Source of the DNA: Empedobacter sp036647415
GTDB lineage: Bacteria > Bacteroidota > Bacteroidia > Flavobacteriales > Weeksellaceae
Assembly (NCBI RefSeq): GCF_036647415.1
Contig: NZ_JAVXKG010000043.1
Location: forward strand, 1 to 24,077
Direction: 5' to 3'
Length of the DNA stretch: 24,077 nt
A program made the translations under genes and the position numbers. The notes beneath the pieces are model-generated. The model was not told the origin of the DNA, did not search any database, and saw only the letters and a program-made list of their open reading frames with translations. Positions 7,916 through 16,173 of this stretch are shown in pieces. Position 1 is the stretch's first letter; the number at the start of each line of letters is the position of its first letter.

Positions 7916-8776
7916 ATGAACATCAAGAAAACTATTACCATTGGTGCAAAAACTCAACATCCATTTACTATAAAACGTCTTGGATATGGAACAATGCGCC
8001 TTACAGGAAGTCAAATTTGGGGAGAACCTAAAAACCGAAATGAAGCTTTACAAATATTAAAATCAACAGTAGAAAATGGAATTCATTTTTTAGATACTGC
8101 TGATTATTATGGTCAAGATATTACCAATAAACTGATTGCAGAAGCTTTGTATCCGTATGAAAAAGATTTAATAATTTGTACCAAGGTCGGTGCTAAAAGA
8201 GGAGCGGACAAAAGCTGGAACGCTTATGATAAACCAGAAAATTTAAGAGCCAGTATTGAAAATAATCTGAAAACCTTGAAAATAGACCAAGTTCAATTGG
8301 TTCATTTTCGTGTGATGCCAGAAAGTAATACACCTATCGAAGAGTCTTTGAATGCGATGTACGAAATGCAAAAAGAAGGCAAAATTTTGCACGTTGGCGT
8401 AAGTAATGTAACGGAAGAAGAGTTGAAAATTGCTTTATCTATGGGCGAAGTTGCCAGTGTAGAAAATGCTTTTGGATATGAAATGCGCAATGCTCACAGA
8501 GGTTTGCAGGAGGTAATTGAGGTTTGTACGGAAGAAGAAATTCCGATGATTCCTTTTTTCTCGCTTCAAAATTCTTTGCCAAAGAATCGAAGTAAAATTA
8601 CTGCAATTGCAGAAAAATACAATGCAACTTCAGCACAAGTAAATCTTGCGTGGTTACTGCATTATAATGATTTGATTTTACCAATTCCTGGAACGTCACA
8701 GTTAAGTCATTTCAAAGAAAATATCAAAGGATTTGATCTTGAATTGACGGAAGAAGACATGATCTTTTTAGGTTAA
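7916..8776 (+). CDS. Aldo/keto reductase
   Basis: NADPH-dependent reductase of aldehydes or ketones, cytoplasmic, (beta/alpha)8 barrel of 286 residues. The catalytic tetrad is present: Asp60 and Tyr65 in DTADYYG, Lys90 in CTKVG and His130 in QLVHFRV. The third conserved block (GKILHVGVSNV, residues near 155-170) and the cofactor-binding LPIPGTSQLSHFKENI near the C terminus are also clear. The substrate cannot be predicted. It ends slightly early (EEDMIFLG) compared with many relatives but lacks no catalytic element. It follows the Mpo1-like gene with no terminator between and precedes a strong terminator, so the two may share a transcript. Confidence 0.93.
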   Translation: MNIKKTITIGAKTQHPFTIKRLGYGTMRLTGSQIWGEPKNRNEALQILKSTVENGIHFLDTADYYGQDITNKLIAEALYPYEKDLIICTKVGAKRGADKSWNAYDKPENLRASIENNLKTLKIDQVQLVHFRVMPESNTPIEESLNAMYEMQKEGKILHVGVSNVTEEELKIALSMGEVASVENAFGYEMRNAHRGLQEVIEVCTEEEIPMIPFFSLQNSLPKNRSKITAIAEKYNATSAQVNLAWLLHYNDLILPIPGTSQLSHFKENIKGFDLELTEEDMIFLG

Positions 8777-8793
8777 TTGATTGATATACTTAC

Positions 8794-8826
8794 AAAAAAA
8801 GACTTCCAAATTGGAAGTCTTTTTTT
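8794..8826 (+). terminator. Rho-independent terminator after the aldo/keto reductase
   Basis: A7-GACTTCC, loop AAATT, GGAAGTC-T7: a 14-bp stem able to terminate in both directions. Confidence 0.92.
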
Positions 8827-8845
8827 GTTTCATGTGTGTTTGTTA
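8794..8845. repeat. Terminator-module repeat, copy 1
   Basis: The hairpin A7-GACTTCC...GGAAGTC plus the tail CATGTGTGTTTGTTA (8831-8845) recurs at 11484-11537. The two copies differ by one loop base and a few bases of the T-rich spacer, and bracket the T9SS cargo gene. Confidence 0.85.
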
Positions 8846-9004
8846 TTAAGTCCGTTTAGTATAATTTGTACATAATTTAGTCATCGCATAATATATGTCA
8901 TCTAATAAGAACGATTGTAAATAGAAATTTTAAAAATAAAAGAATTAACCTTTTTAAGTTTGTAAACTAAGTATTTAAAATGATTTTTTAAGTTTAATAT
9001 GATT

Positions 9005-9012
9005 TATATTTG
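9005..9012 (+). promoter_or_regulatory. Candidate Bacteroidota -7 box for the T9SS cargo gene
   Basis: TATATTTG matches TAnnTTTG exactly, 23 bases before the ATG. A second match, TAAGTTTG, lies at 8955-8962. Neither has a clean TTG at 19 bases upstream, so the active one is undecided. Confidence 0.4.
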
Positions 9013-9035
9013 ATTAATAATCAATCTTATGAAAG

Positions 9036-11477
9036 ATGAATAAAAAGTTTACTACTGTATTAACGTTAGCATTTTCAACATTAGTTTTTTCACAAAATTT
9101 GAATTTTGGAGATGTAAAAATGAAAAAGCTCTTATTATCATCAAATAATACTAATAACATAGCATTTGATATAAGTGGAGCTTCAATAGCTATTGACACG
9201 AATAATGATGGTGAAATTCAGCAATCTGAAGCGGATAAAATTATTAAATTAAATATTAAACAAGATGATAAGTTTAAATATTTAGACGCAGATAAAACGA
9301 AACTTAATGAAGTATATTATCAAGCACATTTACCAGATAATGTAAAAGATATTTTGCTATTTAAGAATTTAGAAGAAGCTTATGTATTTGATTCAAAATT
9401 AATCAATATTCATTTCAAGGATAATGATAAATTGAGAATTTTTCATGGAATAGTGAGAAATGAAAATACTGAAAAAACTGTAATTTTTGAAAATTCTAGT
9501 GGTCTTACAGATGTTAATAATGTAGTTTTTCAATATCTTGATGACTATAATAACACTATAATTTTACAAGATCAGAGCAAGCTTAGTATTATTAATTGTC
9601 CAAATATAAAGGGTGAGGTTATTCTTCGTAATAATATTAAAGAATTGGAATTTAAAAATGTGAATATTACTAATTTTGTAATAGATGAAATAAAGCTTTT
9701 GGATAATTTGAAAATTTCGGGTTTACCAAGTTTAACGTCTATTTTATGGAATGATAAACGTTATACATCTATTGGAAATGAAAGGAAAAATCCATTAACT
9801 ATAGATGCTTCTAACAATATTAATTTAACTTCTATTGTTGTTGACGACTATCCAGGTGATAATTATTCATTAATGATTGATAAATTAAATGTAAAAGGAA
9901 ATTCAAATCTAAAAAAAATAAGAGGATTAAATTCTGAAACTATTGATTTTTCTAATGATGGATTACGTAATTTAGAAGAATTGGATATTGCTTATAGAAA
10001 TAAATACATTTATAGTAGTCAAGTTGAAGTTAGTTTTGGAGATGTTAAAAATATAAATCTAAAAGGATTACCTAATTTAAAACGTTTTGTAGGTTTTAAT
10101 CAGAAATTAGAATCTATTGATTTTTCTAGTAATCCTTTACTAGAAGAAATTGATTTAATAAATACGGTTGATTTTATGGCACAATTAACTATAAGTAATT
10201 TAAATAATTTAAATAAAGTATACCTTTCTCAATCTTATGCACCAGCTGATTCTAGTAATTTAACTGATTTCTTTTTGTATAAATTAAAAGATTTAAAGAT
10301 CAATAATAATCCATCTTTAGTAGATTTACAGCTTGATTATATTCTTGGGCTAGAAAGTTTAGAATTGAAAAATAATGCAAAGTTAGAAAATTTTGAATAC
10401 GGTGATTATGCTATAGAAGGTACAATGTTAGCAGATAACCCAGAAAAATTTGCTTTAAAATCTTTTCAAATTTCAGATAATATTGGATTAAAATCGTTAA
10501 AAATTTTAGGTACAAATTTATTAAGTTTAGATGTTTCTAAAAATATTAATCTTGAGAAAATTGAGTTATTAACTACTTTAAAATTAGCTAATCTAAAGTT
10601 TAATAATAACATTAAAGATGTGAGACTTTACAATCAAGTAGATTTAAAATCACTTGATTTTAATAATATAAAGTTAGAGAATTTATATATTAAGAAATTT
10701 ACAGAATTAACTAATATATCTTTTCAAAATAATAATTTATTAAAAAATATAAAGATAAATGAGGCTTTTGGTTCTAAGAAGATAAATTTTGGGACAATGC
10801 CAAATGTTGAAGATGTAGAATTGGGTAATAGTGATTTTAGTGAGATCACTTTTAAGAATAATAAAAAATTGATAAATTTTAAGATAGGAGAATTCGGAGT
10901 TAAACAATTAGATTTTACAGAAGCTCCAAATATAAAAATGATGTTGGTTGGAGCTCCTAAATTAGAGCAGTTGAATGTTACGAAAAATATAGAAGTTGAA
11001 TTATTTTTATTACCAATCTCTAATATTCCTAGTCTTGATTTAAGTCATATGAATAAACTTGATATGTTAAGAACAAATGTACCAAATTTAAATATTAGAA
11101 ATAATTCTATTGAAAGTGAATTGTATTTGGCTGAAGACGCTACGTTGAATGTATGTGTAGATGACCAACAATTGTTAAGTGTTAAATCTGAATATCCAGA
11201 AGCAAATATAACGACAGATTGTAACATAAAAAGTGATTATCCAACAGTAAAATCTCTATCTGTTTACCCTAACCCTGTAAAAGATAATGTCGAGATTAAG
11301 TCTCCTAATCTTATAAAGAGAATCGAAATAACTAATTTATTAGGAAAACAAGTTGCAAGTGCTACACCTAATTCTTATAGTTATAAGACAAATCTTTCTC
11401 ATATAAAATCAGGTATTTATTTTATTAAAATAAGTACAGATAAATTATTTTATATTAGAACTATTATCAAAAAGTAA
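9036..11477 (+). CDS. Secreted leucine-rich-repeat-like protein with T9SS type A sorting domain
   Basis: 813 residues. Signal peptide 1-19 or 20 (MNKKFTTVLTLAFSTLVFSQ), then a canonical 12-residue EF-hand loop at 54-65 (DTNNDGEIQQSE), about 650 residues of irregular leucine-rich repeats built on units like LKSLDFNNIKLENLYIKK and NLTSIVVDD, and a C-terminal type IX sorting domain from about 739 (YPNP at 744-747, then a beta-sandwich ending ISTDKLFYIRTIIKK). The protein should cross the inner membrane by Sec, the outer membrane by the type IX system, and be anchored or released at the surface. Such repeats usually serve binding or adhesion, but no partner can be named. It stands alone between two matching terminator modules, and its coding is even more AT-rich than that of its neighbours, which suggests an accessory gene. 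Confidence 0.92.
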   Translation: MNKKFTTVLTLAFSTLVFSQNLNFGDVKMKKLLLSSNNTNNIAFDISGASIAIDTNNDGEIQQSEADKIIKLNIKQDDKFKYLDADKTKLNEVYYQAHLPDNVKDILLFKNLEEAYVFDSKLINIHFKDNDKLRIFHGIVRNENTEKTVIFENSSGLTDVNNVVFQYLDDYNNTIILQDQSKLSIINCPNIKGEVILRNNIKELEFKNVNITNFVIDEIKLLDNLKISGLPSLTSILWNDKRYTSIGNERKNPLTIDASNNINLTSIVVDDYPGDNYSLMIDKLNVKGNSNLKKIRGLNSETIDFSNDGLRNLEELDIAYRNKYIYSSQVEVSFGDVKNINLKGLPNLKRFVGFNQKLESIDFSSNPLLEEIDLINTVDFMAQLTISNLNNLNKVYLSQSYAPADSSNLTDFFLYKLKDLKINNNPSLVDLQLDYILGLESLELKNNAKLENFEYGDYAIEGTMLADNPEKFALKSFQISDNIGLKSLKILGTNLLSLDVSKNINLEKIELLTTLKLANLKFNNNIKDVRLYNQVDLKSLDFNNIKLENLYIKKFTELTNISFQNNNLLKNIKINEAFGSKKINFGTMPNVEDVELGNSDFSEITFKNNKKLINFKIGEFGVKQLDFTEAPNIKMMLVGAPKLEQLNVTKNIEVELFLLPISNIPSLDLSHMNKLDMLRTNVPNLNIRNNSIESELYLAEDATLNVCVDDQQLLSVKSEYPEANITTDCNIKSDYPTVKSLSVYPNPVKDNVEIKSPNLIKRIEITNLLGKQVASATPNSYSYKTNLSHIKSGIYFIKISTDKLFYIRTIIKK

Positions 11478-11483
11478 TTAAAT

Positions 11484-11513
11484 AAAAAAAGACTTCCAAA
11501 TCGGAAGTCTTTT
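11484..11513. terminator. Bidirectional terminator between the T9SS gene and purB
   Basis: A7-GACTTCC, loop AAATC, GGAAGTC-T4: serves the convergent genes on both sides; the T run is longer on the - strand, downstream of purB. Confidence 0.9.
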
Positions 11514-11537
11514 CTCTTTTCTCATGTGTGTTTGTTA
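11484..11537. repeat. Terminator-module repeat, copy 2
   Basis: Second copy of the module at 8794-8845, same orientation, including CATGTGTGTTTGTTA at 11523-11537. Similarity may extend to TTAAG just beyond both copies. Confidence 0.85.
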
Positions 11538-11551
11538 ATCTTAAGCGTGGT

Positions 11552-12979
11552 TTACACTTTAAGGTCTGTATGAGCGCCTAAAAGTGCTTTATTTTCTTCG
11601 ATAATTGGATCAACCAAATCTTTTAAGAATTCTTCTGTTTGTTCAGAAGCAAAACCTGTAAAGTTTTTAGGGTCTAATAATTCGACTAATTTTTCTTTAT
11701 CAATTTTTACATTATCATCAGCAATAATACGCTCAATCAAATCATTTGTTTTTCCTTCCATTTTCACTTGTCTTGCAGCTTCCATAGAATGTGTACGAAT
11801 AATTTCGTGTAATTCTTGACGATCGCCACCATTTTTCACACCTTCCATAATAATATATTCGGTTGCCATAAATGGTAATTCTTCTGCGATATGCTTCTCG
11901 ATGATTTTAGGATAAACGACTAAGCCGTCTAAAATATTGTTCCAAATGATTAAAATTGCATCTATTGCTAAGAAAGCTTGTGGAATTGCTAAACGCTTGT
12001 TGGCAGAATCGTCCAAGGTTCTTTCAAACCATTGTGTCGCCGCTACCATTGCAGGAGATGATGCTAATGACATAACATATTTCGCTAAAGAAGAAATACG
12101 CTCAGAACGCATAGGGTTGCGTTTATATGCCATTGCAGAAGATCCAATTTGATTTTTTTCAAAAGGTTCTTCAATTTCTTTCAAATTTTGTAATAAACGT
12201 AAGTCGTTTGTAAATTTATGAGCAGATTGTGCAATATTCGATAATAATTCTAACGCTTGTGCATCAATTTTACGATCATAAGTTTGTCCTGAAACTGCAA
12301 ATACTTTTTTGAAACCAAAACGTTCTGACAATTTTTTGTCTAATGTTTTTACTTTTTCGTAATCTCCATCAAATAATTCTTTGAAAGATGCCGCTGTTCC
12401 TGTAGTTCCTTTTACTCCACGAAAACGTAAAGTATCTATTCTGAATTCTAATTCTTCTAAATCTAATAAAACAGATTGTAACCAAAGTGTTGCACGTTTA
12501 CCAACTGTTGTTAATTGAGCTGGCTGAAAATGTGTAAATCCTAAGGTTGGTAAATCTTTGTATTGACGCGCAAATTTTGCTAAACCATCAATCACATTAA
12601 TTAATTGACCTTTGATTAATTGAAAACCATCACGAATCTGAATCAAATCTGTATTGTCTCCAACAAAAGCTGATGTTGCACCCAAATGGATGATTGCTTT
12701 TGCACTTGGCGCTACATCTCCATACGCATGTACGTGTGCCATAACATCGTGACGAAATTTCTTTTCGTACGCTGCAGCAACGTCATAATCTATGTTTGTC
12801 GCATTATCTTTTAGTTCCTGAATTTGTTCATCTGTAATATCCAACCCAAGTTCTTTCTCAATTTCTGCTAAAGCAATCCAAAGTTGTCTCCAAGTTGTGA
12901 ATTTTTTTTCTGGCGAAAAAATATAAAGCATTTCTTCACTAGAATATCTTGATTCCAAAGGATTTTGATACTTATTCAT
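11552..12979 (-). CDS. purB: Adenylosuccinate lyase
   Basis: Cytoplasmic enzyme of purine synthesis; it releases fumarate from SAICAR and from adenylosuccinate, the latter being the final step to AMP. The 475-residue length and sequence fit the longer, animal-like subgroup. Active-site elements: RHDVMAHVHAYG at 76-87, TLGFTHFQPAQ with the catalytic His150, and the mobile signature loop SSAMAYKRNP at 280-289 carrying the catalytic Ser (the more common form is SSAMPYKRNP). It is the last gene of a - strand unit with the fructosamine-kinase-like gene 21 bases upstream and purA before that. The unit thus encodes both enzymes that turn IMP into AMP. Confidence 0.97.
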   Translation of the reverse strand: MNKYQNPLESRYSSEEMLYIFSPEKKFTTWRQLWIALAEIEKELGLDITDEQIQELKDNATNIDYDVAAAYEKKFRHDVMAHVHAYGDVAPSAKAIIHLGATSAFVGDNTDLIQIRDGFQLIKGQLINVIDGLAKFARQYKDLPTLGFTHFQPAQLTTVGKRATLWLQSVLLDLEELEFRIDTLRFRGVKGTTGTAASFKELFDGDYEKVKTLDKKLSERFGFKKVFAVSGQTYDRKIDAQALELLSNIAQSAHKFTNDLRLLQNLKEIEEPFEKNQIGSSAMAYKRNPMRSERISSLAKYVMSLASSPAMVAATQWFERTLDDSANKRLAIPQAFLAIDAILIIWNNILDGLVVYPKIIEKHIAEELPFMATEYIIMEGVKNGGDRQELHEIIRTHSMEAARQVKMEGKTNDLIERIIADDNVKIDKEKLVELLDPKNFTGFASEQTEEFLKDLVDPIIEENKALLGAHTDLKV

Positions 12980-13000
12980 TGTATTTTGTTTGTTTTGTTT

Positions 13001-13855
13001 TTAAAATTTTTTCAAGATGGTTTGTACATCTTTCACATAATATCCTTCATAAAGATAAGCGTGTACCAATAATGGAAATAATTGCGCGATAGGCAAACGC
13101 TCTTCATAATTTGGCGCCAATGGATGAGCTTCTTGATAAGCATCAAAAAAAACATCATCAAAACCACCAAAAAGTTTTGCAATTGCAATATCCATTTCAC
13201 GATGACCGTAATAAATAGCGGGATCTATCATTGTAATTTCGCCTTTATGATTAGGCAAAATGTTTCCATTCCAAAAATCTCCATGTATTAATGCAGGTTT
13301 TTCTTCAGGAAAAATATCATTTAATTGTTTGCAAAGATTTTCTGCCGATTTGATTTGTCTTGATGTGATTAATTGTTTGTTTTGTAACAATTTCATCATT
13401 GGCATAATGCGATTTTCTGTGTAGAAATCGCTCCAAGTATCTGCAAATTTATTTGGTTGAAGTATTATCGCGATATAATTATCTTCTGTCCAACCAAATT
13501 GAGGATTTGTATTTTGATGTAATTTAGCTAATTTTTTTCCTAAGTTTTCCCAATCTACAACAGTTGGAGTAGAGGATTCTATCCAATCTAACATCAAATA
13601 TTGAAAATCATTTCCAGCTTCGCCAACATTGATAACTTTTGGCACCTGAAATGTTTTTGTCTTTTTGATTGCTTCTAAAGCTCTCGCTTCTTTTTTGAAA
13701 AGATTAGGGAAATTATTTGCTGAATTAACTTTTAGAAAATATTTTTTATTGAACGATTCAAGTCGGAAAGCATCATTAATATCGCCCCCTTTTATAGGAA
13801 CAATTGTTTCGATGTCTAAGTTTAATTGCTTTAATCGTTCTAAAATTTCGTTCAT
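13001..13855 (-). CDS. Fructosamine kinase family protein (ketosamine-3-kinase-like)
   Basis: 284 residues of the aminoglycoside-phosphotransferase-like kinase fold. Members phosphorylate fructosamines or ribulosamines on glycated amines, which then break down, a damage-repair reaction. Visible: ATP-binding Lys42 (YFLKVN) and Glu56; the family block FGWTEDNYIAIILQPN at 120-135; catalytic loop HGDFWNGN at 191-198 with Asp193 and Asn198; metal-binding Asp211 in MIDPAIYYGHREMDIA. No signal peptide. It sits between purA (52 bases upstream) and purB (21 bases downstream) on the same strand. The physiological substrate is unknown; protein-bound or free glycated amines are equally open. The family call is firm, the substrate inference is not. 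Confidence 0.88.
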   Translation of the reverse strand: MNEILERLKQLNLDIETIVPIKGGDINDAFRLESFNKKYFLKVNSANNFPNLFKKEARALEAIKKTKTFQVPKVINVGEAGNDFQYLMLDWIESSTPTVVDWENLGKKLAKLHQNTNPQFGWTEDNYIAIILQPNKFADTWSDFYTENRIMPMMKLLQNKQLITSRQIKSAENLCKQLNDIFPEEKPALIHGDFWNGNILPNHKGEITMIDPAIYYGHREMDIAIAKLFGGFDDVFFDAYQEAHPLAPNYEERLPIAQLFPLLVHAYLYEGYYVKDVQTILKKF

Positions 13856-13872
13856 AAAAATATTTCATAAAT

Positions 13873-13896
13873 ATAGCCTAACAGTAGTTAGGCTAT
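13873..13896 (-). terminator. Hairpin between purA and the fructosamine-kinase-like gene
   Basis: ATAGCCTAAC, loop AGTA, GTTAGGCTAT: a perfect 10-bp stem. On the - strand only ATATTTATG follows, so the T run is poor. It may be an attenuating or processing hairpin rather than a full stop. Confidence 0.5.
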
Positions 13897-13907
13897 AGCT
13901 AAATTTA

Positions 13908-15194
13908 TTAAAATAATGTTGTTCTAATAATGTTTTGAGATCTTTCTGGACCAACCGAAACTAAATAAACTTCGATACCTAAATATTTCTCAATGTAGTG
14001 GATGTAATCTTGCGCTGTAACAGGCAATTCATCAAAAGATTTTACGTTTGTAATATCTTCTTTCCATCCTGGTAATTCGTCATATTGTGGCTCATATAAC
14101 GATAATTTTGTTGTAGAAGAAGTGAAATAATCAATGATTTTTCCGTCTTCTGTTTTGTAACCTGTACATACTTTTACTGTATCAATATCAGACATTACAT
14201 CTAATTTAGTAATCACTAAATGTGTAATTCCGTTTATCATACAAGCATGTTTTAATGCAACTAAATCTAACCATCCAGTTCTACGTGGACGACCTGTTGA
14301 TGCACCAAATTCGTGACCAACTTGACGAATTTTTTCACCCAATTCGTTGTCTAATTCTGTAGGAAATGGTCCGTTACCAACGCGTGTACAATACGCTTTT
14401 GAAACACCTATTAAGTTTTTCAATTTTGTTGGCGGAACACCAGCACCTACACAAACTCCACCAGTTGTAGGAGAAGATGATGTAACGAATGGATATGTAC
14501 CAAAATCAATATCTAACATCAGGGCTTGTGCACCTTCAAATAAGACATTTTTACCTTCGTCAATCGCTTGATTGATGACTAATTCAGAATCCATGATGCG
14601 TGTTTTTAAACGCTCTCCGTATGCTAAATATTTTTCGTAAATATCTTCGAATTTTAATGGTTCTTTATCAAATAATTTTTCGAATAAAGCATTTTTAACC
14701 ACTAAATTTTCTTTGATTTTTTCTGCTAAAATTTCAGGATTTAATAAATCAATAGCACGAATACCAACACGAGCAACTTTATCCTCATAACAAGGTCCAA
14801 TTCCGCGTTTTGTTGTACCAATTTGACTTTCTTTTCCTGCAAATTCTTCACGATATTCATCTAATAAGATGTGATAAGGCATAATAATATGCGCTCTTTT
14901 CGAGATAAAAACGTGATCTGTAGTGTAACCTTTCGCTTCCAATCCTTCAGTTTCATTAAAGAAAGCTTCCGGATTTATTACGACTCCATTTGCAATTATA
15001 CATCCCTTTGCTTGTAAAACACCAGAAGGCAATAAATGCAATACAAATTTGTCTTCGCCTACATAAACAGTATGACCTGCGTTATTACCACCTTGGTAAC
15101 GTACAACATAATCCGCTTTTTCTGCTAAAACATCTGTGATTTTTCCTTTTCCCTCGTCACCCCATTGAAGACCGACTACTACGTGTGTTGACAT
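13908..15194 (-). CDS. purA: Adenylosuccinate synthetase
   Basis: Joins IMP and aspartate using GTP to form adenylosuccinate, the first committed step to AMP, in the cytoplasm. 428 residues, the usual length. The N-terminal P-loop GDEGKGK is at 12-18 with the catalytic Asp13, and His41 sits in GGNNAGHT. Later family blocks are clear: QIGTTKRGIGPCYEDK, FEGAQALMLDIDFGTYPFVTSS (in two pieces FEGAQ and DFGTYPFVTS), and STGRPRRTGWLD, which binds nucleotide. It heads the purA - kinase - purB unit and is preceded by a complete Bacteroidota-type promoter about 65 bases upstream. The upstream neighbour on the other strand is a DsbA-family gene. Confidence 0.98.
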   Translation of the reverse strand: MSTHVVVGLQWGDEGKGKITDVLAEKADYVVRYQGGNNAGHTVYVGEDKFVLHLLPSGVLQAKGCIIANGVVINPEAFFNETEGLEAKGYTTDHVFISKRAHIIMPYHILLDEYREEFAGKESQIGTTKRGIGPCYEDKVARVGIRAIDLLNPEILAEKIKENLVVKNALFEKLFDKEPLKFEDIYEKYLAYGERLKTRIMDSELVINQAIDEGKNVLFEGAQALMLDIDFGTYPFVTSSSPTTGGVCVGAGVPPTKLKNLIGVSKAYCTRVGNGPFPTELDNELGEKIRQVGHEFGASTGRPRRTGWLDLVALKHACMINGITHLVITKLDVMSDIDTVKVCTGYKTEDGKIIDYFTSSTTKLSLYEPQYDELPGWKEDITNVKSFDELPVTAQDYIHYIEKYLGIEVYLVSVGPERSQNIIRTTLF

Positions 15195-15259
15195 ATTGTT
15201 TGTTCGTTATTTGTTTTTGGAATAAAAATGAAACTAAATCATCTTTTCTTGGTTCCATG

Positions 15260-15289
15260 CAAAGGTAATTTAAACCACATCTTAAACAA
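15260..15289 (-). promoter_or_regulatory. purA promoter (Bacteroidota type)
   Basis: On the - strand TTG (15289-15287), a 19-base spacer, then TACCTTTG (15267-15260), exactly fitting TTG-N19-TAnnTTTG. It predicts a start point near 15254 and a leader of about 60 bases. Confidence 0.8.
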
Positions 15290-15391
15290 ATTAAAAACCC
15301 CTTTTTAGACGATTATTTTTCAATAAATTGTTAATAATTTTTAAAGTTTAAATTAACTCAAAAATAACCGATTCCATTCAAATAAAAGCCG

Positions 15392-15399
15392 TAATTTTG
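15392..15399 (+). promoter_or_regulatory. Candidate -7 box for the DsbA/FrnE-family gene
   Basis: TAATTTTG matches TAnnTTTG, 27 bases before the ATG. No clear TTG at the usual distance. The 232-base divergent gap with purA holds these two promoters and nothing else I can support. Confidence 0.5.
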
Positions 15400-15426
15400 T
15401 AGACTTTTACACCAAAAATTTCTTGT

Positions 15427-16116
15427 ATGAAAATCGAAATCTGGTCAGATATTATGTGTCCGTTTTGCTATATCGGAAAAAAACATTTCGAAGAAGCATT
15501 AACTCAAATTCCAAATCAAAATAATATTAAGGTTGAATGGAAAAGTTTTCAGTTAAATCCTGATTTATCTAAGACGGAAGTTACTTCTGTAGATGATTAT
15601 TTAGTAAATGCGAAAGGAGTTTCTGTGGAGCAAATTGCATCAATGCACAAACAATTAGCCGAAATGGGAAAAGCTGTCGGAATTGATTTTCAACAACAAA
15701 ATTCTCAAGTTGTAAATACAGGTGATGCACATCGTTTGATACATTTTGCACAAGTCAACGAGAAAGGTTCGGAGGCTGAAGAGCGTTTGTTTAGAGCATA
15801 TTTTACAGAAGGAAAAAATATTGCTGATTACGAAACGTTGGCAGAATTAGGAGAAGAAATCGGTTTGAATAAAACTGAAATCTTAGAAATGTTAAATTCT
15901 GATGCTTATGTTTTTGATGTCGCATCGGATATTTTAGATTCAAGAAATATTGGCGTTACGGGTGTTCCATTTTTTGTAATAGACCGTAAATACTCAATTT
16001 CTGGCGCTCAACCTGTCGAATATTTTGTATCGGCTTTGACGCAAGCTTACGAAAAAGATTATGTAAACAAACCAGAAAATGACGCTTCATGCGCTATTGA
16101 TAGTAATTGTGATTAA
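15427..16116 (+). CDS. DsbA family oxidoreductase, FrnE-like
   Basis: Thioredoxin-fold disulfide oxidoreductase or isomerase of the FrnE subgroup, 229 residues. The active site is Cys11-Pro-Phe-Cys14 in WSDIMCPFCYIGKK; a helical insertion spans roughly 60-165 and contains the family's NTGDAHRLIHFA; the cis-proline loop is GVTGVPFFVID near 183-193. There is no signal peptide, so unlike DsbA it acts in the cytoplasm. The C-terminal tail carries two further cysteines (SCAIDSNC), a possible extra redox pair seen in part of this family. It is a single-gene transcript with its own -7 box and a strong terminator. The substrate is unknown; relatives are linked to oxidative-stress tolerance and polyketide chemistry. 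Confidence 0.93.
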   Translation: MKIEIWSDIMCPFCYIGKKHFEEALTQIPNQNNIKVEWKSFQLNPDLSKTEVTSVDDYLVNAKGVSVEQIASMHKQLAEMGKAVGIDFQQQNSQVVNTGDAHRLIHFAQVNEKGSEAEERLFRAYFTEGKNIADYETLAELGEEIGLNKTEILEMLNSDAYVFDVASDILDSRNIGVTGVPFFVIDRKYSISGAQPVEYFVSALTQAYEKDYVNKPENDASCAIDSNCD

Positions 16117-16135
16117 TAAATACTCAACATAAACT

Positions 16136-16165
16136 AAAAAGGACTTCAATTGAAGTCCTTTTTTT
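16136..16165. terminator. Bidirectional terminator between convergent genes
   Basis: AAAAAGGACTTC / GAAGTCCTTTTT around AATT: a perfect stem with A and T runs on both sides, serving the FrnE-like gene (+) and the amidase (-). Confidence 0.93.
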
Positions 16166-16173
16166 ATTTTGTA

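Noticed and set aside
15195..15426. Possible riboswitch or small RNA in the purA-frnE divergent gap
   Set aside because: No conserved purine-riboswitch core or stable stem could be seen; two promoters explain the gap.
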